Source: Candidatus Latescibacterota bacterium (lineage in GTDB: Bacteria; JAAXHH01). Taken from it: a stretch of 64,000 nucleotides of DNA. Positions 53,895-61,838 of the stretch are shown here, one piece after another. The notes under the pieces were generated by a model. It was not told the DNA's origin, made no database searches, and saw only the letters and a program-made list of their open reading frames with translations. The position numbers and the translations under genes are program-made. The stretch is taken from NCBI GenBank assembly GCA_012270975.1, contig JAAXHH010000141.1, positions 531,089 through 595,088 of the forward strand, written 5' to 3'. Within the stretch, counting starts at the first letter, position 1. Each line of letters begins with the position of its first letter.

Positions 53895-55295
53895 TCAGAC
53901 GGTCTGCCGCCAGATACGCCCAACCGCGTCCAGCTTGTCGTCGCTCAAGTACCCGTACCGGTTGATCCATACGCCGTCGGCCGGACTTTCCGCCACGATC
54001 CGGAAACGCCGGGCGAAATCGTGCAGGGGACCGTAGCCGTGCATGAGCGGCGTGACGAGCGCGTTTCCGTTTACCTCCGCGCAGACCTGCTCGATCCGCC
54101 GCCGCTGCGCGTCATCGGGGACCGAATGGGGTTCGTCGGGACCGGGATATCCGTATTCATCGATCCGGGTGGCCGTGATTTCGTCTCCGAGGTCGAAGAG
54201 ATGGGCGAGCGACCGCACCAGGATTCTTTCGTCCAGACCGGGATTATGTTCCAGCAGCACCCGACCCCAGAATTCCACCATGACCGACCAGTGCATGGTA
54301 TACAGCTTGGGGGAAACCGCGTCGCAAATCTCTGCCGCCCCGCGGAAATCGAAGCCGGTCCACAGGGTGAGAGGGGACATGAAGGCGTTGGCCGACAGCT
54401 CCTTTTCGGGGCCGCCGTGTGTCGTGATCACGGACCTCCAGTGCCTGAGCAGGTCGTTGGACAGGGCCGATTTCAGGCGCAGCCATTCCACCATGCCGGG
54501 AAAGGACCGGAAGATGGCAGCCAGCGTCGCCGCGCCCCGGCCCGGCCCGCTGAAGTCGAGCAGGTCCCGGTTTTCGAGCCGTCCGTGCACGTAGTCGTAG
54601 GCCGCACGCACGTCCCGGTGGATGGCCTCGTAGTCGAACTGATTGGCCGAGGCCCAGCGCGCCACCTGGGGATTGAAATCCTGGAAGGCCTCGTCCAGCT
54701 TGTAACAAGGGTACTCGGGCCAGTCCGGCCGAAAGCCGGTGACACGGGGATACTGTTCGAGCAAATCCCGCACGTAGGCGGCGATGTAAGCCCGTATCGC
54801 CTCGCTGGCGAGGCAGCCCGTGTCGGCCATGCGATCAGGCAGCTCCCCGTCCGGCCTCCTCGGCCGGTCATCGTCCAACAGTCGCGGCGGCGTCGCGCCG
54901 CTCAACTGCAGATAGACCTCGAGTCCGCGTTCCAGCGCGGCGTCGATGAACCGTTCGATCAGGTCGCCGTGGGCGTCCGTCAATTCGTTAGGTTCACGGG
55001 GCTTGTACGGGGTGTCGGCATAATAGGAGAGGCGGGGTCGGTAGCTCGGGGCGCTCCGCACCCAGAGCGAACGACGGCCCCACAGGGGTCGATCGAAGAG
55101 GCGAGGACTGCTTCCGGCGTCGCTGGGCGGCTGGAAGGAACCGACTCCTTCCTCGGACGGCGCGGTCACCGTGGGATTCACCGCCACGGCCGTGGCGCCA
55201 GCCCGGTCCACCAGGTTGTCCAGCACGGCTTCCACCCCTTCGTTCAGGATGAAATCCGCCAGGACGGTGATGCCCAGTATTCGATTCTCGCTCAT
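53895..55295 (-). CDS. Unknown protein, possible TIM-barrel glycoside hydrolase-like fold
   Basis: The 466-residue protein is not firmly recognised. Its layout resembles an alpha/beta barrel of the hydrolase type: ITVLADFILNEGVEAVLDNLVDRAGATAVAVNP at the start, LIERFIDAALERGLEVYLQLSGATPPRLL, FRPDWPEYPCYKLDEAFQDFNPQVARWA, then SPKLYTMHWSVMVEFWGRVLLEHNPG. No signal peptide is present. It lies between two sulfatases in the same direction, so a role in breaking down the same substrate, for example cleaving or binding a sugar moiety, is plausible. No catalytic residue can be assigned with confidence. Confidence 0.6.
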   Translation of the reverse strand: MSENRILGITVLADFILNEGVEAVLDNLVDRAGATAVAVNPTVTAPSEEGVGSFQPPSDAGSSPRLFDRPLWGRRSLWVRSAPSYRPRLSYYADTPYKPREPNELTDAHGDLIERFIDAALERGLEVYLQLSGATPPRLLDDDRPRRPDGELPDRMADTGCLASEAIRAYIAAYVRDLLEQYPRVTGFRPDWPEYPCYKLDEAFQDFNPQVARWASANQFDYEAIHRDVRAAYDYVHGRLENRDLLDFSGPGRGAATLAAIFRSFPGMVEWLRLKSALSNDLLRHWRSVITTHGGPEKELSANAFMSPLTLWTGFDFRGAAEICDAVSPKLYTMHWSVMVEFWGRVLLEHNPGLDERILVRSLAHLFDLGDEITATRIDEYGYPGPDEPHSVPDDAQRRRIEQVCAEVNGNALVTPLMHGYGPLHDFARRFRIVAESPADGVWINRYGYLSDDKLDAVGRIWRQTV

Positions 55296-55311
55296 ATTGC
55301 ACCGGTGGGGC

Positions 55312-55359
55312 GGCGGACGCCATTTAGTCGGCGGACGCCATTCAGTCGGCGGACGCCAT
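55312..55359. repeat. 18-bp tandem repeat copying the 3' end of a sulfatase gene
   Basis: Two full 18-bp units start at 55312 and 55330 and a third partial one at 55348. On the minus strand each reads ATGGCGTCCGCCGACTRA, that is the end of the sulfatase (MASAD and stop) repeated beyond the real stop, first with TGA, then TAA. It fills the gap before the next gene. Confidence 0.9.
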
Positions 55360-56691
55360 GGCCGCGAGCTGCGCCTCGATGAACCGGTCCGCGCGGTCGT
55401 CCTCCGCCTCGGGATCGCAGATCGCCCGGAGTTCCTTTTCCAGGTCGGAGGCTACCGCGGGGTGCACCTCACAGACGTTGTTCAGTTCATCGGGGTCCCG
55501 GTCCAGGTCGAACAACTGGTGGGGCGCTGCGACGTGATGAAGGTATTTCCATTTGCCTTTGCGGATCATGAAGGCGCTGTGCCGGGCCCCGTGGCCATGG
55601 TATTCCGAGAACACCACCCGCCGGTCGTCGTTTTCCGGCACAAGCTGCAGGGGACGGCCAACCCAGTCTGCCGGCCGTTCGGCGCCCGTCGACGCGAAGA
55701 GACCCGCCTGGACGTCGTGGAGGTCCACCGGCGTCGAAATCCGCCACCCGGACGGGAAATCGGGGCCTGCCGCGATGCAGGGGATGCGGCTCGCGTCTTC
55801 GTAGAGGGAGCATTTCCACCACATGCCGAACTTCCCGAGCATCTCCCCGTGGTCCGACGTGTAGATGACATTGGTCTCGTCGTGCAGCCCCGCTGCTTTC
55901 AGCGTTTCGACCAGGCGCGCCAGTTGCCGGTCCACAAAGGTCACGCAGGCCAGGTACCCGCGGCGCTGGCCCCGTACCTGGTCCCCGGTAAACAGGTCCG
56001 TCTGGAAATGTTCGCGCACTTCGCGGGCCCGGGGATGGTTCGCCGTCTCCTCGTCGACCCCATATTCCGGCAGATCGCCGCCCCGGGGATAGAGATCCCA
56101 CAGCTCCTGGGACGTATAGTGAGGGAAATGGGGATGGATGATGTTCACCGTGAGCGTCCACGGTCGCCCCAGTGAAGGCGCGGTATGTGTCAGCCAGTCC
56201 ACGGCTGCGTCGACACGTTCCAGGTCGAGCCTGAGATGCGATTCCTTTACCCCGAACTGCGAGGCCCGTTCCGCGGCGGCCCGCCGGATCCGGAACGGCC
56301 GTCGTCCGATTTCCGGGTCGCCGGCGCCTCGATCCCTGCCGCCGAGGCGCGCTTCGCTAAAACCCAACTCACTGCTCGGTGCGAAGACGTGCGTTTTGCC
56401 CACGTGTACGGAATACACGCCCTGTTCAGACAAGGAGCCCCCATAGGTGGGTATGTCCGGGTCGACTCCGATGGTGCAGTTGGAATAGGCCTGGATCTCG
56501 TGCACCCTGCGCCCCGTCATGAAGGCGGACCGGCTGGGCGTGCACAGGGGCGACGGGCAGTAGGCGCTCTCGTAGACGACCCCGTTCTCCGCCAACCGGT
56601 CCATGGCCGGCGTCCGGACGAAGGGATGACCGTAGACGGAGGAATAGAAGGGGTTGTGCTCGTCGGAGATGAGCAGGAGGACATTGGCCAT
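55342..56691 (-). CDS. Sulfatase (type I, Cys)
   Basis: A 449-residue sulfatase. NVLLLISDEHNPFYSSVYG holds the first metal-binding Asp. SPLCTPSRSAFMTG carries the formylglycine motif Cys50-Thr-Pro52-Ser-Arg54. YTSDHGEMLGKFGMWWK is the second metal site. A GAGG site lies before the ATG at 56691, 9 bp after the dioxygenase stop. It lacks a signal peptide. Its last codons and stop are duplicated in tandem downstream. It shares the family plan with the other two sulfatases but differs clearly in sequence, so the three probably act on different positions of one substrate. Confidence 0.93.
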   Translation of the reverse strand: MANVLLLISDEHNPFYSSVYGHPFVRTPAMDRLAENGVVYESAYCPSPLCTPSRSAFMTGRRVHEIQAYSNCTIGVDPDIPTYGGSLSEQGVYSVHVGKTHVFAPSSELGFSEARLGGRDRGAGDPEIGRRPFRIRRAAAERASQFGVKESHLRLDLERVDAAVDWLTHTAPSLGRPWTLTVNIIHPHFPHYTSQELWDLYPRGGDLPEYGVDEETANHPRAREVREHFQTDLFTGDQVRGQRRGYLACVTFVDRQLARLVETLKAAGLHDETNVIYTSDHGEMLGKFGMWWKCSLYEDASRIPCIAAGPDFPSGWRISTPVDLHDVQAGLFASTGAERPADWVGRPLQLVPENDDRRVVFSEYHGHGARHSAFMIRKGKWKYLHHVAAPHQLFDLDRDPDELNNVCEVHPAVASDLEKELRAICDPEAEDDRADRFIEAQLAAMASAD

Positions 56692-56700
56692 GCAGGGACC

Positions 56701-57525
56701 TCATTTCCCTTCAAGAAAGGTCTTAAGCGGCACGTCCTCTTCCTCCGGCAGGTAGTAGCTCAGCGCGTCGCCCACTTCGCCGATCAGTTGCTTCTGCAGG
56801 GGCGTACACCGGTCCACGAGAGACTTCGGCATCTGGATATAGTCCATGGGCTTCACCCACCGGTACGCATATCCCATGAAAATGGTCCTGCGGTCTTGGC
56901 CGGACCAGTTGTGGCCGATACTGTGGAAGGTGCGCTGCTCGAACAGGAAGGCGCTACCGGCGGGCAAGTTCATCTGGATGGCGCCGTAGGGCCATCCCGT
57001 GGCCGGGTCCCTGGGCGGCTCCCCCGTAATCCGGTTGCTGCCGGGCACCAGCGAAGTGGCCCCCGAGGAAGGATCTGTCTGGTCGCTGAGCACGTAAGCG
57101 ATCTTCAACAGGATGCGGGGATGGGGTTCCTGCATTTCGACGAAGGAACGGCCGCCGTCACGGTGCATGCCGTGTCCACGCCTGGTCTCCTCGGTGGGTT
57201 TCGGCCCCGAGGGCAGCACGATGAGGTGGGAGGTGATCATCTGGATGTTCCAGCTGAGCGCACCCCAGGCCAGGGGAATGGTCGCCGGCCAGTCGAGCAG
57301 CTGCAAAAAGGCGTCGTGGGCGACGATGCAGTTCCGCATGTTCAGATCGCCGCCTTTCCCCAGCGTTCCCTCCTTCCGGGCCCGGTCGAACACTTCGTCG
57401 ATGGCCTCGTTCAACTCCCCGACGACCGCCGGAGGCAGCGCGTCTTCGATAATCAGGTAGCCGTACTGGTCGAGATGTTCCCGCTGTTCGTCGTTCATCT
57501 CGGTGTATTGGTGTCCGTTTTCCAT
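56701..57525 (-). CDS. Phytanoyl-CoA dioxygenase (PhyH) family protein
   Basis: A second Fe(II)/2-oxoglutarate oxygenase, 274 residues. The HxD iron motif is His121-Arg-Asp123 (GHGMHRDGGR); the distal His lies in FHSIGHNWSG at about residues 201-205, followed by Arg212/213 for 2-oxoglutarate. The ATG at 57525 was chosen since the family core begins at EHLDQYGYLIIEDAL. It sits between a binding protein and a sulfatase in one run of genes, which suggests it hydroxylates the desulfated product or the sulfated substrate. The substrate is unknown. Confidence 0.9.
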   Translation of the reverse strand: MENGHQYTEMNDEQREHLDQYGYLIIEDALPPAVVGELNEAIDEVFDRARKEGTLGKGGDLNMRNCIVAHDAFLQLLDWPATIPLAWGALSWNIQMITSHLIVLPSGPKPTEETRRGHGMHRDGGRSFVEMQEPHPRILLKIAYVLSDQTDPSSGATSLVPGSNRITGEPPRDPATGWPYGAIQMNLPAGSAFLFEQRTFHSIGHNWSGQDRRTIFMGYAYRWVKPMDYIQMPKSLVDRCTPLQKQLIGEVGDALSYYLPEEEDVPLKTFLEGK

Positions 57526-57572
57526 GTCAGTAATCGATCCTTCAGTCAAAGCGTGTATAACGCCCGGACGCT

Positions 57573-59369
57573 TCAATAGTCTATGCGCCGGTCGCTTTCC
57601 ACGGCCTCTTCGCCGATGTAGAGGTCGAAGTATGAATTCGCGTTCCGGTAATTGGGAAAGTTTCCCCACCGGTCTTCCCTGAATCCCTTCAGCCAAGGCT
57701 TGCGCAACTGGTAGGTCTTGACATGCCAGAGGAAAACGGCGCCGGCTTCCGAGGCGAGTATCCCCTCGGCCTCGTCGTACATCGCCATGCGCGCCTCGTG
57801 GTTCAGTTCCCCGGCAGCCGTGTCGATCAGCCGGTCGAACTCCGGGTTCAGCCAGTCGTGACGCGTGTACCCCCTGGGCTGGGACCGCCAGATGATGCCC
57901 AACATGCTGTGGGGATCGGGAAAGTCGTAGTTGAACCCGATGATGCTCATGGGAAACTCCCAGTTGTACATGGCCGACCGGTACGCCGCGCCTTCCGTGT
58001 TCTGAATGCCGATCTGGACATTCAGGTTCTCCTTAAGCATCTCCTGGATCGCCTGGGCCGCCTGGCTGATGGCGGAAGCTGGCGTGGCGTCGGCGAGCCA
58101 GAGATCCATCCGCGGGAAACCCCTGCCGTCCGGATAGCCGGCCTCGGCGAGCAGTTGCCGGGCGAGGTCCACGTCGAACCGCTGGTGGTCCCTGTACTTG
58201 TCTCCCACGTAGCCGGGGAAATGGAGCGGCAGCATGGTATAGGCGGGAATCATCATATCCTGGAGAATCGTCTCGTTGAGAGATACCTGGTCGATGGCGT
58301 GGGCGAAGGCCTGGCGGACCTTGAGATTGTCGAAGGGGGGCTGGCGCGTCCGGAAGAACAGGTAGATCGTCGTGAACTGGTCGTAGGACCACGCCCGTTC
58401 GTTCCACTCCGGGTCGTCACGCAGGCCGCCGTAGACCATGGGGCTGACGTCGATCACGTCGATCTCGTCGTTTTCGTAGGGCAGCAGTCCCATGTCGTTC
58501 GCCGCGCTCACCGAGCCGACCATGGCGTTGAATATGCGGACGATCTGGCGGAGATGCCCTGGATTGGACCCGGTGTAATAGGGATTCAGGCCGAAAGTCA
58601 TGTACTGGCCTGTTTTCCACGTCTCGAGCTGGAAGGGTCCGTTGGTCAGGCAGGTGCCGGCAAGCGCCCACTGGTCCCCGTATTTCTCCACCTGCCAGGG
58701 CGGGACGGGCGCGGAAGTAAGGTAGGCGGTGATATGGGGCAGGAAGGCGCAGGACTGCTCCGTCTCGATGACCAGGGTGTAGTCGTCCAAGGCCCGGACG
58801 CCCACGGTATCGACGTCGTCCGTTTCCCGCTGATTGTATGCCCGGGCGCCTTTGATGTCGTAATAGAGAAAGGCGTAGACGTTGCCCGCGTTGGGATGGA
58901 GAAACCGCTTGAAGGTGAATTCGAAATCGTGGGCCGTCACAGGTCGGCCGTCGCTCCACCGCCCGTCCCGGCGCAGGTGAAAGGTCCATTTCTTCCCGTT
59001 TTCCGAAGGCTCCCAGGACTCCGCCGCGCCGGGGATGAGTTCCCCGTTCAATCCGAACATGACGAGCCGTTCGAAGTGGAACTCGCTTCCGCCCGCCACG
59101 TAGATCGAGACGCCCTGATCCATGCTCTTGGGTTCCGCGGCCATGTAACGGAACACCTGGTACTCGAGGGGCGCGGCATCATCAGGCAGGCGCTCCATCA
59201 ATGCGGTGTGGGCCGCCTCCTTCATCTCCGCGGTTTGACCGAAGAACAGTTCGGGCGCGCTCTCGTCAGGATCGTCCGACACCGGTTGACCACCGCAGTT
59301 CACGAGCGACAGCGAAAAGGCCAGAAGGAACGGGGCCGCAAAAGGGAGCAAGGTTCGTGTCATCTTCAT
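57573..59369 (-). CDS. ABC transporter substrate-binding lipoprotein, family 5 (peptide/opine type)
   Basis: A 598-residue SBP_bac_5 protein of the OppA type. The N-terminal signal peptide ends in a lipobox-like SLVNCGG; Asn before the Cys is atypical, so lipid attachment is likely but not certain. Family segments are AESWEPSENGKKWTFHLRRDGRWSDGRPVTAHDFEFTFKRFLHP and the LTNGPFQLETWKTGQYMTFGLNPYYTG region. It lies 13 bp after a sulfatase gene. No permease or ATPase gene is found anywhere in the window, so it is an orphan whose transporter must be elsewhere. It may bring in the substrate of the sulfatases. Confidence 0.9.
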   Translation of the reverse strand: MKMTRTLLPFAAPFLLAFSLSLVNCGGQPVSDDPDESAPELFFGQTAEMKEAAHTALMERLPDDAAPLEYQVFRYMAAEPKSMDQGVSIYVAGGSEFHFERLVMFGLNGELIPGAAESWEPSENGKKWTFHLRRDGRWSDGRPVTAHDFEFTFKRFLHPNAGNVYAFLYYDIKGARAYNQRETDDVDTVGVRALDDYTLVIETEQSCAFLPHITAYLTSAPVPPWQVEKYGDQWALAGTCLTNGPFQLETWKTGQYMTFGLNPYYTGSNPGHLRQIVRIFNAMVGSVSAANDMGLLPYENDEIDVIDVSPMVYGGLRDDPEWNERAWSYDQFTTIYLFFRTRQPPFDNLKVRQAFAHAIDQVSLNETILQDMMIPAYTMLPLHFPGYVGDKYRDHQRFDVDLARQLLAEAGYPDGRGFPRMDLWLADATPASAISQAAQAIQEMLKENLNVQIGIQNTEGAAYRSAMYNWEFPMSIIGFNYDFPDPHSMLGIIWRSQPRGYTRHDWLNPEFDRLIDTAAGELNHEARMAMYDEAEGILASEAGAVFLWHVKTYQLRKPWLKGFREDRWGNFPNYRNANSYFDLYIGEEAVESDRRIDY

Positions 59370-59382
59370 GATTTTTGCCCTG

Positions 59383-60864
59383 TTATGGGCCGGGTAAATC
59401 GATGCCCAGGCGGGTGAACTGTTCCGGCATAGCCTCGCAGGATTTCAAATGGCATGCGATTCGTTTGGTGAAGCGGGCTTCCAGCGCCGGATCTTCTATG
59501 GGGTTCTGCTGCGCCGGATCTTCCACCACGTCGAACAGCTGGTTCCGGCCCGCGTAGGATGCTTCGTCCGGATGATGCCGGGGTACCTTACCCTCCGTGG
59601 GAATCTTGTACAACGGAAGGTTGTAGGTGTGTCCGAAATAGCGGCCTGTTTCCACCCGGCCGTACACTTCTCTCGGATACCAGCGGTTCAACCCGCCCGT
59701 GGGCATGGCCGTATACGCGTAGAGGGGACCGGCATCCTCGTTCACCGGGTTCCGCATGTATACGTACCTTCCGTCCGTGACGTTCATCGCCATGCCGAAG
59801 TAACCGAAGATGCAGTCCTCCCGGGCAGCCGAACCGTCCATCAAGTCCTTCAGGGAAAGACCCTGGACGTGGGGCGGCCGCTCCACGTCGAAGTAGTCCA
59901 GGAAAGTCGGCATCAAGTCGATGGTCTGCGTTAGGGCGTCGGTGCGGGTACCGGCTCTTTCGTTACCCGGAAAACTGGCGATCAGAGGGATCCGGACGAT
60001 TTCGTTGTATAGCGGCATGATATTCTTCATCCAGTAATCATGCTCCGCCAGCATCGTCCCGTGATCCGTGGTGAATACGACCAGTGTATCGTCCCACAGA
60101 CCCAGGTCGTCCAGGGTATCGAAGATCCGGCCGACCCAGTGGTCCGTCATCGTGAGCAGACCCGCGTAGCACTTCCGGATGTGGTCGACGGCTTCCGGGG
60201 ATTCATGGACCTCGTCGTAGCTGGGCCAGTCATAGAACGGTCCGTCGTAATCATCGCCATACATTGCCCGGTATTTCTCGGTGCAATAGAAAGGCTCGTG
60301 GGGATCGAAGATCTCGACCTGCAGGAACCAGTCGTCGGATGCCTGGTTCGTCTTCAGCCACTCGATAGCCGCCTGTGCGGTCTTCGGGCCGGAGAAGTCC
60401 TCCTCTCGCTGCTGCAGTTTCCGGTTGCCGAAGTTCTGCTGGCTGAGCTGTCCCAGGTGTTCCGGCAAGGCCATGCGGTCCACGTGGGACGCCCACCAGT
60501 CGTTCTCCTGGCCCCGGAAGAAGTCCCACGTATTGAACGCGGTGTGATAGTTCTCGCCCCCGAGTTCGAAGTAGTGGTAGTGATCGGTCAGGAGGTGGGT
60601 GAAGACGTCATGCTTCCGCAACTCGCCCGGCAGCGTATCGTCGTAGGGTTCGATGGGCCCCCAGCCCCGGTAGATGAAGTTGTACCGGCCCGTCATGAAC
60701 TCCCGCCGTGCGGGCATGCAGGGCAGCGAACCGACCCAGTGGTTGTCGAAAACGACGCCGCGTTCGGCCAGGCGGTCCAGGGCGGGCGTCTGGACCCAGC
60801 CGTTGCCGTAGGCGGGCAGATAGTCCCGGCGGACCGTGTCCAGTACGATGAAGACGCACTTCAT
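59383..60864 (-). CDS. Sulfatase (type I, Cys)
   Basis: A 493-residue sulfatase. KCVFIVLDTVRRDYLPAYG holds the first metal-binding Asp. SLPCMPARREFMTGR contains Cys49-x-Pro51-x-Arg53. FTTDHGTMLAEHDYWMKN is the second metal site. The ATG at 60864 follows directly on the TAA stop of the RraA gene (TAAATG), so the two are translationally coupled. No signal peptide is visible. The start VLDTVRRDY is seen in sulfatases related to choline sulfatase or phosphonate monoester hydrolase types, but no substrate can be assigned. Confidence 0.93.
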   Translation of the reverse strand: MKCVFIVLDTVRRDYLPAYGNGWVQTPALDRLAERGVVFDNHWVGSLPCMPARREFMTGRYNFIYRGWGPIEPYDDTLPGELRKHDVFTHLLTDHYHYFELGGENYHTAFNTWDFFRGQENDWWASHVDRMALPEHLGQLSQQNFGNRKLQQREEDFSGPKTAQAAIEWLKTNQASDDWFLQVEIFDPHEPFYCTEKYRAMYGDDYDGPFYDWPSYDEVHESPEAVDHIRKCYAGLLTMTDHWVGRIFDTLDDLGLWDDTLVVFTTDHGTMLAEHDYWMKNIMPLYNEIVRIPLIASFPGNERAGTRTDALTQTIDLMPTFLDYFDVERPPHVQGLSLKDLMDGSAAREDCIFGYFGMAMNVTDGRYVYMRNPVNEDAGPLYAYTAMPTGGLNRWYPREVYGRVETGRYFGHTYNLPLYKIPTEGKVPRHHPDEASYAGRNQLFDVVEDPAQQNPIEDPALEARFTKRIACHLKSCEAMPEQFTRLGIDLPGP

Positions 60865-61599
60865 TTAAGACTCATCTTTCTTGCCGTAGCTGTGCCCGCC
60901 CAGGATCGCCTTGATATCTTCGGCCGATCGCGCGCGTTCGAAGGCGCCGATCCGTTCTTCTTCCTCCTCCGCCAGGGCCGTGGCATTCTCGAGGACCGCG
61001 TCCATCCTGTTGGCCGGAAACTTGCACGCGCCGTTCTCGTCCATGTGAATGATCTCGCCCGGAGCCACGTCCATCCCGCCCACGGACACGGGCACGTTCA
61101 CCGCATGCACGGCCTGATCACCATGGCCTGGCGTGACGCCGCTGAGCAGGTACTGAACCTTCATGGGGCGGATTTCGTGTATATCCCGGGAGGGGCCGTT
61201 GGACACCACGCCGACGCATCCCACGGCCTTGACGGAAGCCGTCATGTTCCCACCGGCCAGACCCACTTTACCGGCGATTTCGGGCGGAAACTTCTGCTGG
61301 ATGATGAGTATCGTCGGTCTGGGTGATTCGTCCAGCGCGTCGATGATATCGAGGAAGGAAAGGTTCTTGAAGCCCGGTTCGGGCAGACCGAAGACACAGG
61401 TGACGGCGTAGCCGACGGTTCGTCCCAGTTCTGGATAGATGCACTTGATGGACTGGTCGGTGTACCAGTTCTCCGACCAGGGGTTGTACAGACCGAGGCA
61501 GAGGGGATGGGTGGGATAGGTCGCCACCACGTTGGTGATCGTCGGGGTATCGAATTGTTTCAGCGCTTCCAACGTCTCCTGCGGGGACCGCGCGGCCAT
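60865..61599 (-). CDS. RraA-like / HMG-type aldolase family protein
   Basis: Proteins of this family include the RNase E inhibitor RraA and 4-hydroxy-4-methyl-2-oxoglutarate aldolases. The 244-residue chain carries the family core GGNMTASVKAVGCVGVVSNGPSRDIHEIR, with Arg138 and Asp139 matching the aldolase-type R-D pair, and the GDIVHGD-like GEIIHMDENGACKFP near residue 195. In bacterial sulfatase and sugar clusters such genes usually encode catabolic lyases, which fits better here than regulation of RNA decay. It is the first gene after a strong promoter. Confidence 0.87.
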   Translation of the reverse strand: MAARSPQETLEALKQFDTPTITNVVATYPTHPLCLGLYNPWSENWYTDQSIKCIYPELGRTVGYAVTCVFGLPEPGFKNLSFLDIIDALDESPRPTILIIQQKFPPEIAGKVGLAGGNMTASVKAVGCVGVVSNGPSRDIHEIRPMKVQYLLSGVTPGHGDQAVHAVNVPVSVGGMDVAPGEIIHMDENGACKFPANRMDAVLENATALAEEEEERIGAFERARSAEDIKAILGGHSYGKKDES

Positions 61600-61655
61600 G
61601 CATTGCTCCTTCCGGGATGCGGACGGGAAAGGGTCTGGAAATCAAACTGTTAAAC

Positions 61656-61683
61656 GGTCAGTCAAATCGGCCAGTCAATTCGG
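61656..61683. repeat. Direct repeat in the leader of the RraA-sulfatase operon
   Basis: Two near-identical 13-14-bp units, GTCAGTCAAATCG and GCCAGTCAATTCG, lie side by side between the promoter and the start codon. Position just downstream of the predicted start site suits a repressor site; no protein is known to bind it. Confidence 0.4.
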
Positions 61684-61699
61684 TGGATTGAACCCGGAG

Positions 61700-61728
61700 A
61701 ATATGTTTCTGATTCGACGGGGTGTCAA
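61700..61728 (-). promoter_or_regulatory. Sigma70 promoter of the RraA-sulfatase-PhyH operon
   Basis: -35 TTGACA (61723-61728), 17-bp spacer, -10 CATATT (61700-61705) on the minus strand. Predicted start near 61693, about 95 nt before the first gene. All genes down to the maturase at 50900 are on this strand with gaps of 0-73 bp. Confidence 0.7.
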
Positions 61729-61838
61729 GCCGGTAATCGGTTCCGGCTGTCCCGGTGATTCGACTGCGTGTCCGGCCGACAGCCGGTCCCGGGCGGCCGA
61801 AGGACTTCAGCTGTCCCGGCGGGCCGGACCCGCGCGCA

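Noticed and set aside
53895-55295. Calling the unknown protein a glycoside hydrolase
   Set aside because: The barrel-like layout is suggestive, but no catalytic motif of a named family could be identified.
60865-61599. Calling the protein a true RraA regulator of RNase E
   Set aside because: The cell has a short RNase G-type enzyme far away, and this gene lies in a catabolic operon; an aldolase-type role fits better.
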